Assembly: GCF_003053845.1 (NCBI RefSeq)
Contig: NZ_QAYG01000010.1
Location: 121,986-185,985 of the forward strand
Length of the DNA: 64,000 bases
Origin: Breoghania corrubedonensis
GTDB taxonomy: Bacteria; Pseudomonadota; Alphaproteobacteria; Rhizobiales; Stappiaceae
Reading direction: 5' to 3'
The position numbers and the translations under genes were made by a program. The notes beneath the pieces were generated by a model. That model saw only the letters and a program-made list of their open reading frames with translations. It was not told the origin of the DNA and did not search any database. Each line of letters opens with the position of its first letter. Position 1 is the stretch's first letter. Shown here piece by piece: positions 43,129-51,677 of the stretch.

Positions 43129-43458
43129 TCAGAAAAAGATACGTAATTTCAACAGGGAATAGATCGCGTACGGCACGTTTGCGGTTCCAAGCAGCACCAG
43201 CGAAACAAGCGACGCGACACCATAGGCCGCCCAGAGAGACTTTCTGCGCCCCCAGACAAGTCCGCAGAAAACGATGGCGATGTTCACTGCGGTAAACAGA
43301 TAGCCGGGAAGCGCGCCGATCAGGCCTAATCCGGGTAAAAGCGAATGTCGGATTTCAAGCCAACCGACACTCAAGAAGAACACAAGCACGACCATGCCCG
43401 CGAGGAGACCGTCCCGGTTCTCCATCCATTGTCTGCGGATTACATCGCCGGTGCTCAT
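43129..43458 (-). CDS. Small membrane protein, hypothetical
   Basis: A 109-residue protein with three predicted membrane helices (LLAGMVVLVFFLSVGWLEI, ALPGYLFTAVNIAIVFCGLV, AAYGVASLVSLVLLGTANV) joined by short basic loops. The N-terminus MSTGDVIRRQWMENRDG looks cytoplasmic. The upstream GGGCGACAGG could serve as a ribosome site. It lies between two repeat elements with no operon partner, so it could be an accessory or decaying gene. I do not recognise it. Confidence 0.5.
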   Translation of the reverse strand: MSTGDVIRRQWMENRDGLLAGMVVLVFFLSVGWLEIRHSLLPGLGLIGALPGYLFTAVNIAIVFCGLVWGRRKSLWAAYGVASLVSLVLLGTANVPYAIYSLLKLRIFF

Positions 43459-43488
43459 CCTGTCGCCCCCCCCCGCCTGAGCAAACTG

Positions 43489-43616
43489 CCCATCCTTCGA
43501 GACGGCGCTGACGCGCCTCCTCAGGATGACGTTATCGTATTGTTATTGCGGTGAAACAAGCAACACAGACAACGTCATCCTGAGGAGGTCGCAAAGCGAC
43601 CGTCTCGAAGGATGGG
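43489..43616. repeat. 128-bp palindromic repeat element
   Basis: Inverted arms of 45-46 bases: CCCATCCTTCGAGACGG with CCTCCTCAGGATGACGTT (43489-43533), and AACGTCATCCTGAGGAGG with CCGTCTCGAAGGATGGG (43571-43616). The centre is AT-rich. It looks like a member of a hairpin repeat family also present as fragments at 42706-43017. Confidence 0.8.
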
Positions 43617-43638
43617 CCACAAACCGCGTCCCGTCCCC

Positions 43639-43980
43639 CTACTCCGCCAGATCGAGAAAGTGCCGGCCCTCGCGGTCCTCTATATCGAGCACCCAGAAAT
43701 CCGGGTCCATGCGGGCTTCGCGCTCGAATTTTTCCTGAACGTCCAGCGGGCTCAGTCCCCTGCCGAGGCATTCGAACCGGCGCTCGCCGCTCGTCTCCTC
43801 GTCAAAATAGCTTTGCGGTGCGGGGCCGTAGAGATCGATCGTGCCGTCGAGACGGTCGACGCGCACGAAAATCGCGCCGGCTTCCGGCGATCCCTTGCGC
43901 ACCACGGCCGCGAACCCGCCTTCGATGAAGACGCGGCGGACATGGGCGGCAATCCAGAATTCGGAGGTGAGTCGGGCCAC
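43639..43980 (-). CDS. DUF1491 protein
   Basis: A 113-residue DUF1491 protein: LTSEFWIAAHVRRVFIEGGF, AVVRKGSPEAGAIFVRVDRL, and the C-terminal REARMDPDFWVLDIEDREGR, all of which are typical of the family. It lies 3 bases downstream of sufE and probably shares its transcript. Function unknown. Confidence 0.88.
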   Translation of the reverse strand: MARLTSEFWIAAHVRRVFIEGGFAAVVRKGSPEAGAIFVRVDRLDGTIDLYGPAPQSYFDEETSGERRFECLGRGLSPLDVQEKFEREARMDPDFWVLDIEDREGRHFLDLAE

Positions 43981-43983
43981 GGA

Positions 43984-44412
43984 TCAGGCGGCCGCAAGGG
44001 CGGCGTCCGCGTCGCGGCGGATGCGGTTGACCATCGAGTTCAGCCCGTTGGAACGCTGCGGCGTCAGATGCTCGCGCAAGCCCATCCGATCGAAGGTGGC
44101 GTCTATGTCGAGGTCCTTGATTTCCTTCACCGTCTTGCCGGAAACAAGGGCGAGAAGAATGGCCACGAGGCCGCGCACGATATGGGCGTCGCTGTCGCCC
44201 AGATAGGACAGCCGGGTCACGCCATCGGCATCCTTGTCGATCTTGCTGACCAGCCAGACCTGGGAGACGCAGCCCTGCACCTTGTTGGCGTCGGTGCGCT
44301 CGGCCTCGGGGAATTCGGGCAGTTCGCGGCCGAGCTCGATCACGTAGCGATATCGGTCTTCCCAGTCGTCCAGGAACTCGAAATTCTCGATGATGTCGTC
44401 GATGTCCGTCAT
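43984..44412 (-). CDS. sufE: SufE-family sulfur acceptor protein
   Basis: A 142-residue SufE protein that takes persulfide sulfur from a SufS-type cysteine desulfurase and passes it to Fe-S cluster assembly. The active-site Cys48 is in NKVQGCVSQVWLV. Other family blocks are FLDDWEDRYRYVIELGRELP, SDAHIVRGLVAILLALVSGK and LTPQRSNGLNSMVNRI. ATG 44412 gives the expected MTDIDDIIENFEFL start; the in-frame extension to 44568 runs over a terminator. It is followed by DUF1491. Confidence 0.94.
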   Translation of the reverse strand: MTDIDDIIENFEFLDDWEDRYRYVIELGRELPEFPEAERTDANKVQGCVSQVWLVSKIDKDADGVTRLSYLGDSDAHIVRGLVAILLALVSGKTVKEIKDLDIDATFDRMGLREHLTPQRSNGLNSMVNRIRRDADAALAAA

Positions 44413-44531
44413 GCCGCAACCGCGCTGTTCGCCTTGTCTGCCGCGCCCGGCACGGAGCCGGAGGCGACTTTCCCTATCCGACATATAGGCAAGCCGGCGG
44501 TGTGGCAAATGGCGGTGCGGAGAGGAGGGCA

Positions 44532-44580
44532 AAAAAGAAAAAACGCCGCAAGGGGAAAGGGCAGACACCCCTTGCGGCGT
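44532..44580 (-). terminator. Terminator downstream of the DUF5330 gene
   Basis: A perfect 12-bp stem CGCCGCAAGGGG / CCCCTTGCGGCG followed on the minus strand by TTTTTTCTTTTTT. It lies 168 bases past the DUF5330 stop and 120 bases before the sufE start. Confidence 0.85.
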
Positions 44581-44747
44581 TGGCAGGACGAGCCCGCCTC
44601 AGTTGATGTCCGTGCCGGGGGTACAAGCGATACTTCACCGCTTTCCGGCAACGGCCACGTGATGGCAATTCTCCGGCTCGCCCGATCCCCGGCGGGCATG
44701 GAAAGGCGCGCCCGCGCAGGTCGGTCAGGCAAGGCCGTTTGGAACGG

Positions 44748-45209
44748 TCAGGCCGGCTTGTCCTGGGGCAGCGGCGGCACCCAGGCGGGGGCACGATCGC
44801 GCGCTGTCAGGGTTCCGCTGTCGAGCGGCGCGGCGGTCCCCGCCGCCGTTTCCGGCTTGTCGGGATAGCGGCTGGCGCTCGGCGCGCCCGCGGTGCCAGC
44901 AGTATCGGCGTTGATGGAGCCGGTGGCCGTGGCGTCGGGCGCTCGGCCTTCGGGGTCGAGATACTGGTAGATCATCCGCGCGCCGGTGCGCGCCTTGGCG
45001 CCGAAGACCTCCAGCGCAGCGCCGCCGGCCTCGCAGGCCGTGGTGTTGCGCTCGCAGAACCGCGTCATGTCGACATAGGTCTGCTGCGCGGCGCCCAGCG
45101 CCTGGAGTGCGGAGATTTGAGTCTTGTCGTTATCCCCGGTCGAGGCATCGGCGGGGATCAACAGGATGACGAGCGACAGCCAGAAGGCAGTGCGGAGAAG
45201 AAAAAACAT
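44748..45209 (-). CDS. DUF5330 secreted protein
   Basis: A 153-residue protein with an N-terminal hydrophobic segment (MFFLLRTAFWLSLVILLIPA), then ISALQALGAAQQTYVDMTRF, CERNTTACEAGGAALEVFGA and KARTGARMIYQYLDPEGRAP, a pattern of the rhizobial DUF5330 family. The C-terminal third is Ala/Pro/Asp-rich. It is probably periplasmic or anchored. It is divergent from the histidine kinase gene. The ATG at 45209 was chosen because a longer frame would put the signal peptide in the middle. Confidence 0.85.
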   Translation of the reverse strand: MFFLLRTAFWLSLVILLIPADASTGDNDKTQISALQALGAAQQTYVDMTRFCERNTTACEAGGAALEVFGAKARTGARMIYQYLDPEGRAPDATATGSINADTAGTAGAPSASRYPDKPETAAGTAAPLDSGTLTARDRAPAWVPPLPQDKPA

Positions 45210-45618
45210 GACGCAGCCCTTTTTCAGTCTTGCGGGAGCCTGCTCGTTTTTGTGGCGGGCTTTCCCGGTACGACTGGAGGCTAGCAAGGAGACGCCAAGA
45301 CGCCGTTTCGTCGGGGCTTGCGATTTTCGACAAATGCGAAGCGAATTCGATACAAATTCGATTCAAATTTTAATCGAATGCGAAAGGCGCGCGGAAATGC
45401 TGGGGCGGCGGGGGACCCGGACGGGTGATGGCGGATTCGCGCCCTTTGCAGGCGGCCATAGATCAAGCCCTTGAAACCGGTTTTTTCCCCGCACCGGCAG
45501 GCTTGCCCACGCAAAAGCCGACACGTGCCTACCTTTTGCATAAGTACAATAGCGCAATTGTCGGAGAGCGCTTTAGCGTTCCTTAAGTCGTTGCTGCCAT
45601 CATTCTCGCAGACTCACG
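45210..45618. other. Divergent regulatory region with ATTCGATT repeats
   Basis: This 409-base region between the DUF5330 and kinase genes contains an inverted repeat ATTCGATT / AATCGAAT (45356-45363 and 45372-45379, 8-base spacer) and another ATTCGAT copy at about 45344. It is AT-rich in a high-GC context and includes a GATTC (GANTC) site. The pattern suggests a protein-binding region controlling one or both genes. No gene is supported inside it. Confidence 0.5.
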
Positions 45619-47490
45619 ATGAGGGACGATGTCCGCGTATACGGCATCGGATTCAAGGCTTTGCATAGTATCGAGTTCATAGCCTCCGCTGGGGCCTCCG
45701 CTGCGCGCTTTCTGGATGGGCTGGTGCACCCTTGCGCCGCCGCCGATTCGATGACGCGCGGCCGGCACCGGGCCTTCATCGCCGCCAACCTGACGGCGGG
45801 CGCCTTCGCGCTGTTCGCCCTGCCGCTGCACCTGGCCTTCACCGGCGGCATCTCGCTGCCGCAGGCGCTGGCCTTCGCCTGGCTCGCCGGCCAGATGCCC
45901 ATCGCCATGTACCTTTCCTATTCGGGCAAGCTGGAGACGGCGCACGCGCTGTCGGCCGCACTGTTCTCGTGCTTCATCGGCTGGATGGCCTTCGTCACCG
46001 GCGGTCTCGACTCCGTCGCCCTGGTGTGGCTCGCCATCGTGCCGCTGGAGGCCGCGCTGTCGCGTTCGCGAAAGGTGATCGCGCTTGCCACCATCTCCGC
46101 CGCCACCGTGGTCGTACTGCTGCTGCTGGCCCGAGATAGCGGTGTCGACGCAGGCGCCTTCGCCGCCGACTGGGCGAGCGATCAGGTCCGCACGCTGGCC
46201 ATTCTCGGCGGCCTTCTCTATGCGCTGCTCGTCGCCTTCCGGGTGGAATGGTCGGGCGCCGATGCAGAGGTAATCGCGAGCGAGCGCGAGGCCCGCTACC
46301 GCCTTGTCGCGGACAATGTTTCCGACGTCATCACGCTGCATTCCCAGGATGGCGACACGCTGTTCGCCACGCCCTCGATACGTTCGCTGCTCGACCTGTC
46401 GGTCAACGAAGCGACCGGCGACGGTCTGTTCCAGCGCGTTCACGTCGCCGACCGGCCCGGTTTTCTGACCACGCTCAACGACGTCGCCCGGCTCAAAGCC
46501 ACGAAATCGCTGCAGTTCCGCGCCCGGCGCGGGCCCTCCAAGCCCGGTGAAAGCGGCCAGCCGAGCTACGTCTGGCTGGAGATGCGCTGCCGTCCGCTGG
46601 GCTATCAGGAGATCGTCGACGGCGAGGCGGCGGTGGTAGCGGTCACCCGCGACATCACCCGCTACAAGGCGCATGAAGAGGAACTGGAAGAGGCCCAGAT
46701 CGAGGCAGAAGCCGCCAGTGCCGCCAAGACGCGCTTCCTCGCCAATGTCAGCCATGAACTGAGGACGCCGCTCAACGCGATCATCGGCTTTTCCGATATC
46801 CTGCGCCAGTTCACGCCCGCCCAGCTGCCGCCGGAGCGCCAGCGCGAATATGTCGACCTCATCCACGATTCCGGCCAGCACCTATTGCAGGTCGTCAACG
46901 ACATCCTCGACATGTCGAAGATCGAAACCGGCAATTTCGAGCTCTGCGTGGAACCGTTCCTGCCCGCGCGCTGCATCGGCGAATGCGTCGACATGATGCG
47001 CCAGCAGGCGGCGAACCGCGAGGTGACGGTCCATTTCGACGTTCCCGAAAGCCTGCCCGAACTCAACGGTGACCGGCGCGCCTGCAAGCAGATCTTCATC
47101 AACCTGATCTCCAACGCCATCAAGTTCACGAGGTCGGGCGGCTCGGTGACGGTCGGCGCCAAGCGGCACGGGGCCTGGGTCGACGTCCAGGTTCGCGACA
47201 CCGGCGTCGGAATCGCCTCCGAAGATCTCGCGCGCCTTGGCACCCCCTTCCTGCAGATCGACAGCGGCTACGACCGCCGTCACGAAGGAACCGGCCTCGG
47301 CCTGTCCGTGGTGAAGGGGCTCGTTGCGCTGCACGGGGGCGAAGTTCATTTCGAAAGCACCGTGGGTGTCGGCACCTGCGTGTCGGTGCGCCTGCCCGCT
47401 CACGCGCCAATCGCCGACGTATGCGAGACCCCCGTCACGGTGGCGCCAGTCGAGAAGGCGGCGCGCAACGCAAACACGATGGTGGCGTGA
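45619..47490 (+). CDS. PAS-domain membrane histidine kinase
   Basis: A 623-residue sensor kinase. About six membrane helices occupy residues 40-215 (for example AGAFALFALPLHLAFTGGIS and VWLAIVPLEAALSRSRKVIA). A PAS domain follows at about 230-350 (RYRLVADNVSDVITLHSQDG). The H box NVSHELRTPLNAIIGFSD has the phospho-accepting His at 379, and the ATP-binding domain carries NLISNAIKFT, DTGVGIASEDLARLGTP and GTGLGLSVVKGLVALHGG. There is no receiver domain, so the partner is elsewhere. It is coupled by a TGATG overlap to a peptidoglycan-binding protein gene, a pairing common in Rhizobiales. Confidence 0.9.
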   Translation: MRDDVRVYGIGFKALHSIEFIASAGASAARFLDGLVHPCAAADSMTRGRHRAFIAANLTAGAFALFALPLHLAFTGGISLPQALAFAWLAGQMPIAMYLSYSGKLETAHALSAALFSCFIGWMAFVTGGLDSVALVWLAIVPLEAALSRSRKVIALATISAATVVVLLLLARDSGVDAGAFAADWASDQVRTLAILGGLLYALLVAFRVEWSGADAEVIASEREARYRLVADNVSDVITLHSQDGDTLFATPSIRSLLDLSVNEATGDGLFQRVHVADRPGFLTTLNDVARLKATKSLQFRARRGPSKPGESGQPSYVWLEMRCRPLGYQEIVDGEAAVVAVTRDITRYKAHEEELEEAQIEAEAASAAKTRFLANVSHELRTPLNAIIGFSDILRQFTPAQLPPERQREYVDLIHDSGQHLLQVVNDILDMSKIETGNFELCVEPFLPARCIGECVDMMRQQAANREVTVHFDVPESLPELNGDRRACKQIFINLISNAIKFTRSGGSVTVGAKRHGAWVDVQVRDTGVGIASEDLARLGTPFLQIDSGYDRRHEGTGLGLSVVKGLVALHGGEVHFESTVGVGTCVSVRLPAHAPIADVCETPVTVAPVEKAARNANTMVA

Positions 47491-48263
47491 TGCGGCGTGA
47501 ACCGAGCTTCAACGGCAACAAGGCTGCTTCCGCGAACACGCGGCAGACCCGCAATCCGGGCGCCGGCGCCGCGGTCCTTCGGGCGACGGGTGTCGCGCTC
47601 GACAATCCGGTGGCCGCCGGCGGGTCTCTGGTCATGCTGCTCACCGCGAGCCTGATCGTCGCCAACGCGCTTTCCTTCCAGCCGGGCAAGCACCCGGCCC
47701 CGCTGTTTTCAACCCGGGCGTCGGCGGTCGAAGACGTGCAGCCAGAGCGGCCAAAGCCCACCGAACTCGTGACCGACCTGCAGAATTCGCTGAAGCGCAT
47801 CGGCTTTTACGAAGGCCCGGTCGACGGGCTGAACGGGCCGCGTACCGAACAGGCGATCCGGGCCTACGAGCGCGCATCCGGACTTGCCGAAACAGGACGG
47901 CCGAGCCATGCGCTCAGAGCCCGGCTAATTCTGGAAGATGTGGCGCTGCCGCGCGCGGCGCCCGCCGCACCGACGGCGACCCCTTCCGTGCCTGTCCCCA
48001 TCCCCCCGGCGGAAGTCGGCTCGGCGGACAGCCCGACCGGCTCCATCGGTCCTCAGGCCGCACGCGAGACGGTACGCTTCGTCCAGAAGCTTCTCGCCAA
48101 TCTCGGATACGGGCCGTTGAGCGTTGACGGGCTCTGGGGCGCGGAGACAGCCAGCGCTATACGCCGTTTCCAGCTCGATCGCGGCATGCCGATCAACGGC
48201 CGGCTCGATGACACGCTCTGTGCGGCACTTGAAAAGGTGTCGGGAACAAAAATTCCACGATAG
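47490..48263 (+). CDS. Membrane-anchored protein with two peptidoglycan-binding domains
   Basis: A 257-residue protein. One membrane helix at residues 46-64 (GGSLVMLLTASLIVANALSF) exposes two PG_binding_1-type domains: LQNSLKRIGFYEGPVDGLNG ... TEQAIRAYERASGL (about 95-145) and VRFVQKLLANLGYGPLSVDG ... TASAIRRFQLDRGMPINGR (about 190-250), linked by a Pro/Ala region. Each repeat has the GxxxGPVDGxxG-like loop. It probably binds the wall. Its ATG overlaps the kinase stop by one base, so the two are cotranslated, suggesting the kinase reads wall-related signals. Confidence 0.88.
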   Translation: MRREPSFNGNKAASANTRQTRNPGAGAAVLRATGVALDNPVAAGGSLVMLLTASLIVANALSFQPGKHPAPLFSTRASAVEDVQPERPKPTELVTDLQNSLKRIGFYEGPVDGLNGPRTEQAIRAYERASGLAETGRPSHALRARLILEDVALPRAAPAAPTATPSVPVPIPPAEVGSADSPTGSIGPQAARETVRFVQKLLANLGYGPLSVDGLWGAETASAIRRFQLDRGMPINGRLDDTLCAALEKVSGTKIPR

Positions 48264-48355
48264 CGGATTCGCCCGGAAACCGCCTGAAGGCACAAAGCCG
48301 GGCGCGCCCATGGCCGGGCATTTCCGGAGCCTGGGACAGACAGATCCCGCAGGCT

Positions 48356-48964
48356 TCACGGTCCGGCGCGATAGGCCCTGAGAAACACATCCACCGCCGC
48401 ATCTGCCGCCTCGGCCGGGTCGATCACGGGATCGCGACCGAAGAGAATCGGCTCCAGAATACCCGCCTCCAGCAGCCCCTTGAGATGGTAAGAGGCCCTT
48501 AGCGGCGGCGCGAGGATCAGGATGCCGCGGTCCATCAGCCGCGAAAGATAATCCGCGACCTCGACCCACGCACGCCTGGGGCCCAGTTCATAGAGTTCAG
48601 CGCCCAGAGCGCTGTTCACACCTTCGCCCACCGCGATGCGGATGGAGGACAGAAGCTCTGGCGTGGTCATGAAGGCGACGTAGCGCTCGCCGAATCCCCG
48701 CAGCGTGGTGTCGACGTCGCCTTCCTCGTCGAGCAGCGCCATCATCTGCCCGCCCTTTTCCTCCAGCGCCTCCGTCATGACGGTCGCGAACAGGGCTTCC
48801 TTCGACTTGAAATACCCGTAGAGCGTCGCCTTCGAGCCGCCGAGGCGAGCCGATATGGCGGACATGCTCGCCCGCTGGTAGCCCACCTCCTCGAAGATTT
48901 CGGCAGCGGCAGCCAGAATCTCCTGGCGCTTGGCATCTGTCTTGGTGCGCATCGGCCTCTCCAT
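48356..48964 (-). CDS. TetR/AcrR-family repressor of the adjacent efflux operon
   Basis: A 202-residue TetR-family regulator. The helix-turn-helix is at residues about 15-55 (RQEILAAAAEIFEEVGYQRA, ISARLGGSKATLYGYFKSKE). The rest is helical and forms the ligand and dimerisation domain. ATG 48964 (MERPMRTK) or 48952 are plausible. It is divergent from the efflux operon, and two palindromes (48968-48983 and 49021-49037) lie in the short shared region, so it probably represses both itself and the pump and responds to a pump substrate. Confidence 0.9.
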   Translation of the reverse strand: MERPMRTKTDAKRQEILAAAAEIFEEVGYQRASMSAISARLGGSKATLYGYFKSKEALFATVMTEALEEKGGQMMALLDEEGDVDTTLRGFGERYVAFMTTPELLSSIRIAVGEGVNSALGAELYELGPRRAWVEVADYLSRLMDRGILILAPPLRASYHLKGLLEAGILEPILFGRDPVIDPAEAADAAVDVFLRAYRAGP

Positions 48965-48967
48965 TCC

Positions 48968-48983
48968 TGTACATACCCGTACA
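48968..48983. promoter_or_regulatory. Operator-like palindrome TGTAC-N6-GTACA
   Basis: TGTACATACCCGTACA, directly upstream of the tetR-type start at 48964. Its half-sites contain GTAC, as in the stronger palindrome 38 bases away. Confidence 0.45.
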
Positions 48984-49020
48984 TTTTTCACTTGACTCGC
49001 GCAAGCTTTCCGCACAAAAA

Positions 49021-49037
49021 AACCGTACAGTACGGTT
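49021..49037. promoter_or_regulatory. Operator palindrome AACCGTACAGTACGGTT
   Basis: A perfect 8-bp inverted repeat around one central base, midway between the divergent repressor and efflux genes. This is the typical size and form of a TetR-family operator. Confidence 0.7.
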
Positions 49038-49053
49038 ATATCGGTCAAAAACG

Positions 49054-50499
49054 ATGCCCTCAAAATGCCTGGCGCCGGGTCTTGCGACCGGCGCCCTTTT
49101 CGGCTTGAGCCTGACGCTGGCGGGATGCATAAGCGCCGGCGACAGGCGCGATCTGCCGCAACCCGCGCCGCTCAGTGCCTATGCCGCCGACAAGTCGCTG
49201 GCAGGCCGCGACGTGCCTTGGCCCTCGGACGAGTGGTGGACGAGCTATCGCGACCCGCAGCTTGGCGCCCTGATCCGGGACGGCCTGCGCGACGCTTCGC
49301 AAATGCGTATCGCGGCGGCGCGGCTGGCGCTCGCGCGGGCCGCCATCGGCCCCGCCGAGGGCGCCCTGCTGCCCACCCTTGGCGCTTCCGCCAAGGTCGA
49401 TCAGGAGCGGCAGTCCTACCACTACCTGATCAACCAGGCCGCCGTTCCCAAAGGCTGGAACGACGGCGGATTGGCAAGTCTCGATTTCAACTGGGAAATC
49501 GATTTCTGGGGCAAGAATCGCGCCGCCCTAGCCGCCGCAAGGGGCGAAGCGCAGGCGGCGGCCGCCGAGGCCGCCGCCACCCGTCTGGCCGTCTCGACCG
49601 GCATCGCGGAGGCCTATGCACGACTCGCCGCGCTCTATGCCGAGCGCGATGCCACGACCGACGCCATCCGTGTGCGCAAGAAGACAGTGGAGCTGATCTC
49701 CGACCGTTTTCACAAGGCGCTTGAGAACGAGAGCGCACTGGAACGCGTGCAGTCCGCGGAAGCGGCGGCGGAGGCAGACCTCGCGGCCATCGACGAGCGG
49801 ATCGGGCTGACCCGCAACGCGCTTGCCGCGCTTGTCGGCGCAGGGCCCGATCGCGGGCTTTCGATCAAGCGGCCGAGGGCGATCGGCGGGCGCTTCACGG
49901 GCGTACCGAAGGACTTGCCGGTCAACCTCATCGGCCGGCGGCCCGATATCGTCGCCGCGCGGGCCAGGGCCGAGGCCTCTTCCAAACGGATCGACGAGGC
50001 TGTGGCCGCCTATTACCCCAACATCAATCTCGCCGCGGCGATCGGCCGGCAGGTGCTCGGCCTCGATCTGCTGTCGAACGGCAATTCCACGTTCGGGTCT
50101 GTCGGCCCGGCGATCTCCTTGCCGATCTTCGACGGCGGACGCCGCAAGGCCGCCAAACGCAGCGCGGACGCCAGTTACGTAATGGCGGTGGCGACCTACG
50201 ATGAGACCCTCGTCACCGCACTGCATCAGGTCGCCGATGCGGTGACCAGCCAGCGGCACCTCGTGCGGCGCTTGAGCGAAACCCGGCGCTCCGCGCGGGC
50301 GGCCGAGAAGGCCTACACCATCGTCAAGAACCGCTATGAGGGCGGCCTTGCCACCTATCTCGAAGTTCTCTCCGCCGAAGACGCCCTGATCAGCGCCCGG
50401 CGCGCAACGGCCGCTCTGAGGGCGCGGGCCTTTGCGCTCGACGTCGCCATGGTGCGCGCGCTCGGCGGCGGTTTCCGCAATCCGGAGAAGTCATCGTGA
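49054..50499 (+). CDS. OprM/NodT-family outer-membrane efflux lipoprotein
   Basis: A 481-residue TolC-like channel. The lipoprotein signal LSLTLAGCISAG puts the lipidated Cys at residue 25. Conserved family features are WPSDEWWTSYRDPQLGALIR, NWEIDFWGKNRAALAAARGE, GRRPDIVAARARAEASSKRI and the C-terminal EGGLATYLEVLSAEDALISA. It forms the exit duct of a tripartite pump. It is the first gene of a three-gene operon with a membrane fusion protein and an MFS pump, and its start lies 17 bases past a TetR-type operator. Confidence 0.93.
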   Translation: MPSKCLAPGLATGALFGLSLTLAGCISAGDRRDLPQPAPLSAYAADKSLAGRDVPWPSDEWWTSYRDPQLGALIRDGLRDASQMRIAAARLALARAAIGPAEGALLPTLGASAKVDQERQSYHYLINQAAVPKGWNDGGLASLDFNWEIDFWGKNRAALAAARGEAQAAAAEAAATRLAVSTGIAEAYARLAALYAERDATTDAIRVRKKTVELISDRFHKALENESALERVQSAEAAAEADLAAIDERIGLTRNALAALVGAGPDRGLSIKRPRAIGGRFTGVPKDLPVNLIGRRPDIVAARARAEASSKRIDEAVAAYYPNINLAAAIGRQVLGLDLLSNGNSTFGSVGPAISLPIFDGGRRKAAKRSADASYVMAVATYDETLVTALHQVADAVTSQRHLVRRLSETRRSARAAEKAYTIVKNRYEGGLATYLEVLSAEDALISARRATAALRARAFALDVAMVRALGGGFRNPEKSS

Positions 50500-51653
50500 A
50501 CGACATGTCCAAGATCAAACCCGGCGAAGAGGTCGATATCGACGCGGCGCTGGCGAACAGGGCCCGGCGCGCCAAGCGCGGAAAAATGTTTCTCGGGCTT
50601 GTCGCCGTCATCATTGCGGGCGGCGGCGGTTACTACGCCTATGACGTGCTCTATGCCTCCAAACACGCGATCACCGACAATGCCTATGTGGGCGCCGATA
50701 TCGCGCCGGTGACCCCGCTCGTCGCAGCACCAGTGGCCGAGGTGCTGGTCGGCGACACGCAGCACGTGAAGAAGGGCGATATTCTCGTCCGGCTCGACGA
50801 CACGGATGCAAAGCTGCATCTGGCCGCGACGGAAGCCGCCTATCAGAGCGCTGTCCGCCGGGTGAAGAGCTACGAGGCCAACGACCGTGCCCTGACGGCA
50901 CAGATCAGGGGCCGGGCGGCGGATCAGGCGCACGCGCACGCGGGCCTCGCCTCGGCCCAGGCCGCCTTCGACAAGGCGAAGGTCGACTACGACCGTCGTC
51001 AGGCGCTCGCCGGCAACGGCTCGGTTTCGGGCGATGAGCTGACCGCGGCCGAGGCCGCCTTCCAGACCGCCAGGGCCGATCTTGATGCCGCGAAGGCCAC
51101 GCTCGACGCCGCAAGGGCCGCCCGCGATGCGTCCGAGGGCGCACAGGCGGCCAATGCCGCGCTGATCGACAACGTGTCGGCCGACCAGAACCCGGAAGTG
51201 CTGGCGGCGAAGGCCGCGCGCGATCAGGCGCAGGTGGATCTCGACCGCACCGTCCTTCGCGCCCCCGTTGACGGCGTGGTCTCGCAGCGTCAGGTACAGG
51301 TCGGCCAGCGTGTCCAGCCCGGCATGACGCTGATGGTCGTGGTGCCGATCGGCAAGGCTTATGTCGATGCCAACTACAAGGAAGTTCAGCTCGCCCATGT
51401 GCGCAAGGGCCAGAAGGTTTCGCTGGTGTCCGATCTCTATGGCTCGGATGTGGAATTCCACGGCACCGTTGTCGGCTTCTCCGGTGGCACCGGGTCGGCC
51501 TTCTCCATGGTTCCAGCCCAGAACGCGACCGGCAACTGGATCAAGGTCGTGCAGCGCCTGCCCGTTCGCATCGCGCTCGACCCGCGCGAGCTTGAGGCTC
51601 ATCCGCTGGAGGTCGGCCTGTCGATGACGGCCGATATCCATCTGAAAGACTGA
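50496..51653 (+). CDS. EmrA/HlyD-family membrane fusion protein
   Basis: A 385-residue periplasmic adaptor. A membrane helix at about residues 31-51 (MFLGLVAVIIAGGGGYYAYD) is followed by the first lipoyl half (HAITDNAYVGADIAPVTPLV, PVAEVLVGDTQHVKKGDIL), a long coiled-coil hairpin (residues 100-215), and the second lipoyl half APVDGVVSQRQVQVGQRVQP. The C-terminal beta barrel ends in MTADIHLKD. The frame opens with a GTG overlapping the upstream stop (GTGA); an ATG three codons later is the alternative. It links the inner-membrane pump to the outer-membrane channel. Confidence 0.92.
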   Translation: MNDMSKIKPGEEVDIDAALANRARRAKRGKMFLGLVAVIIAGGGGYYAYDVLYASKHAITDNAYVGADIAPVTPLVAAPVAEVLVGDTQHVKKGDILVRLDDTDAKLHLAATEAAYQSAVRRVKSYEANDRALTAQIRGRAADQAHAHAGLASAQAAFDKAKVDYDRRQALAGNGSVSGDELTAAEAAFQTARADLDAAKATLDAARAARDASEGAQAANAALIDNVSADQNPEVLAAKAARDQAQVDLDRTVLRAPVDGVVSQRQVQVGQRVQPGMTLMVVVPIGKAYVDANYKEVQLAHVRKGQKVSLVSDLYGSDVEFHGTVVGFSGGTGSAFSMVPAQNATGNWIKVVQRLPVRIALDPRELEAHPLEVGLSMTADIHLKD

Positions 51654-51677
51654 GTCCCCTTCCAGAGGCATCCTCCC

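Noticed and set aside
45583..46881. Minus-strand open frame of 432 codons
   Set aside because: It is antisense to the PAS histidine kinase and has no recognisable domain.
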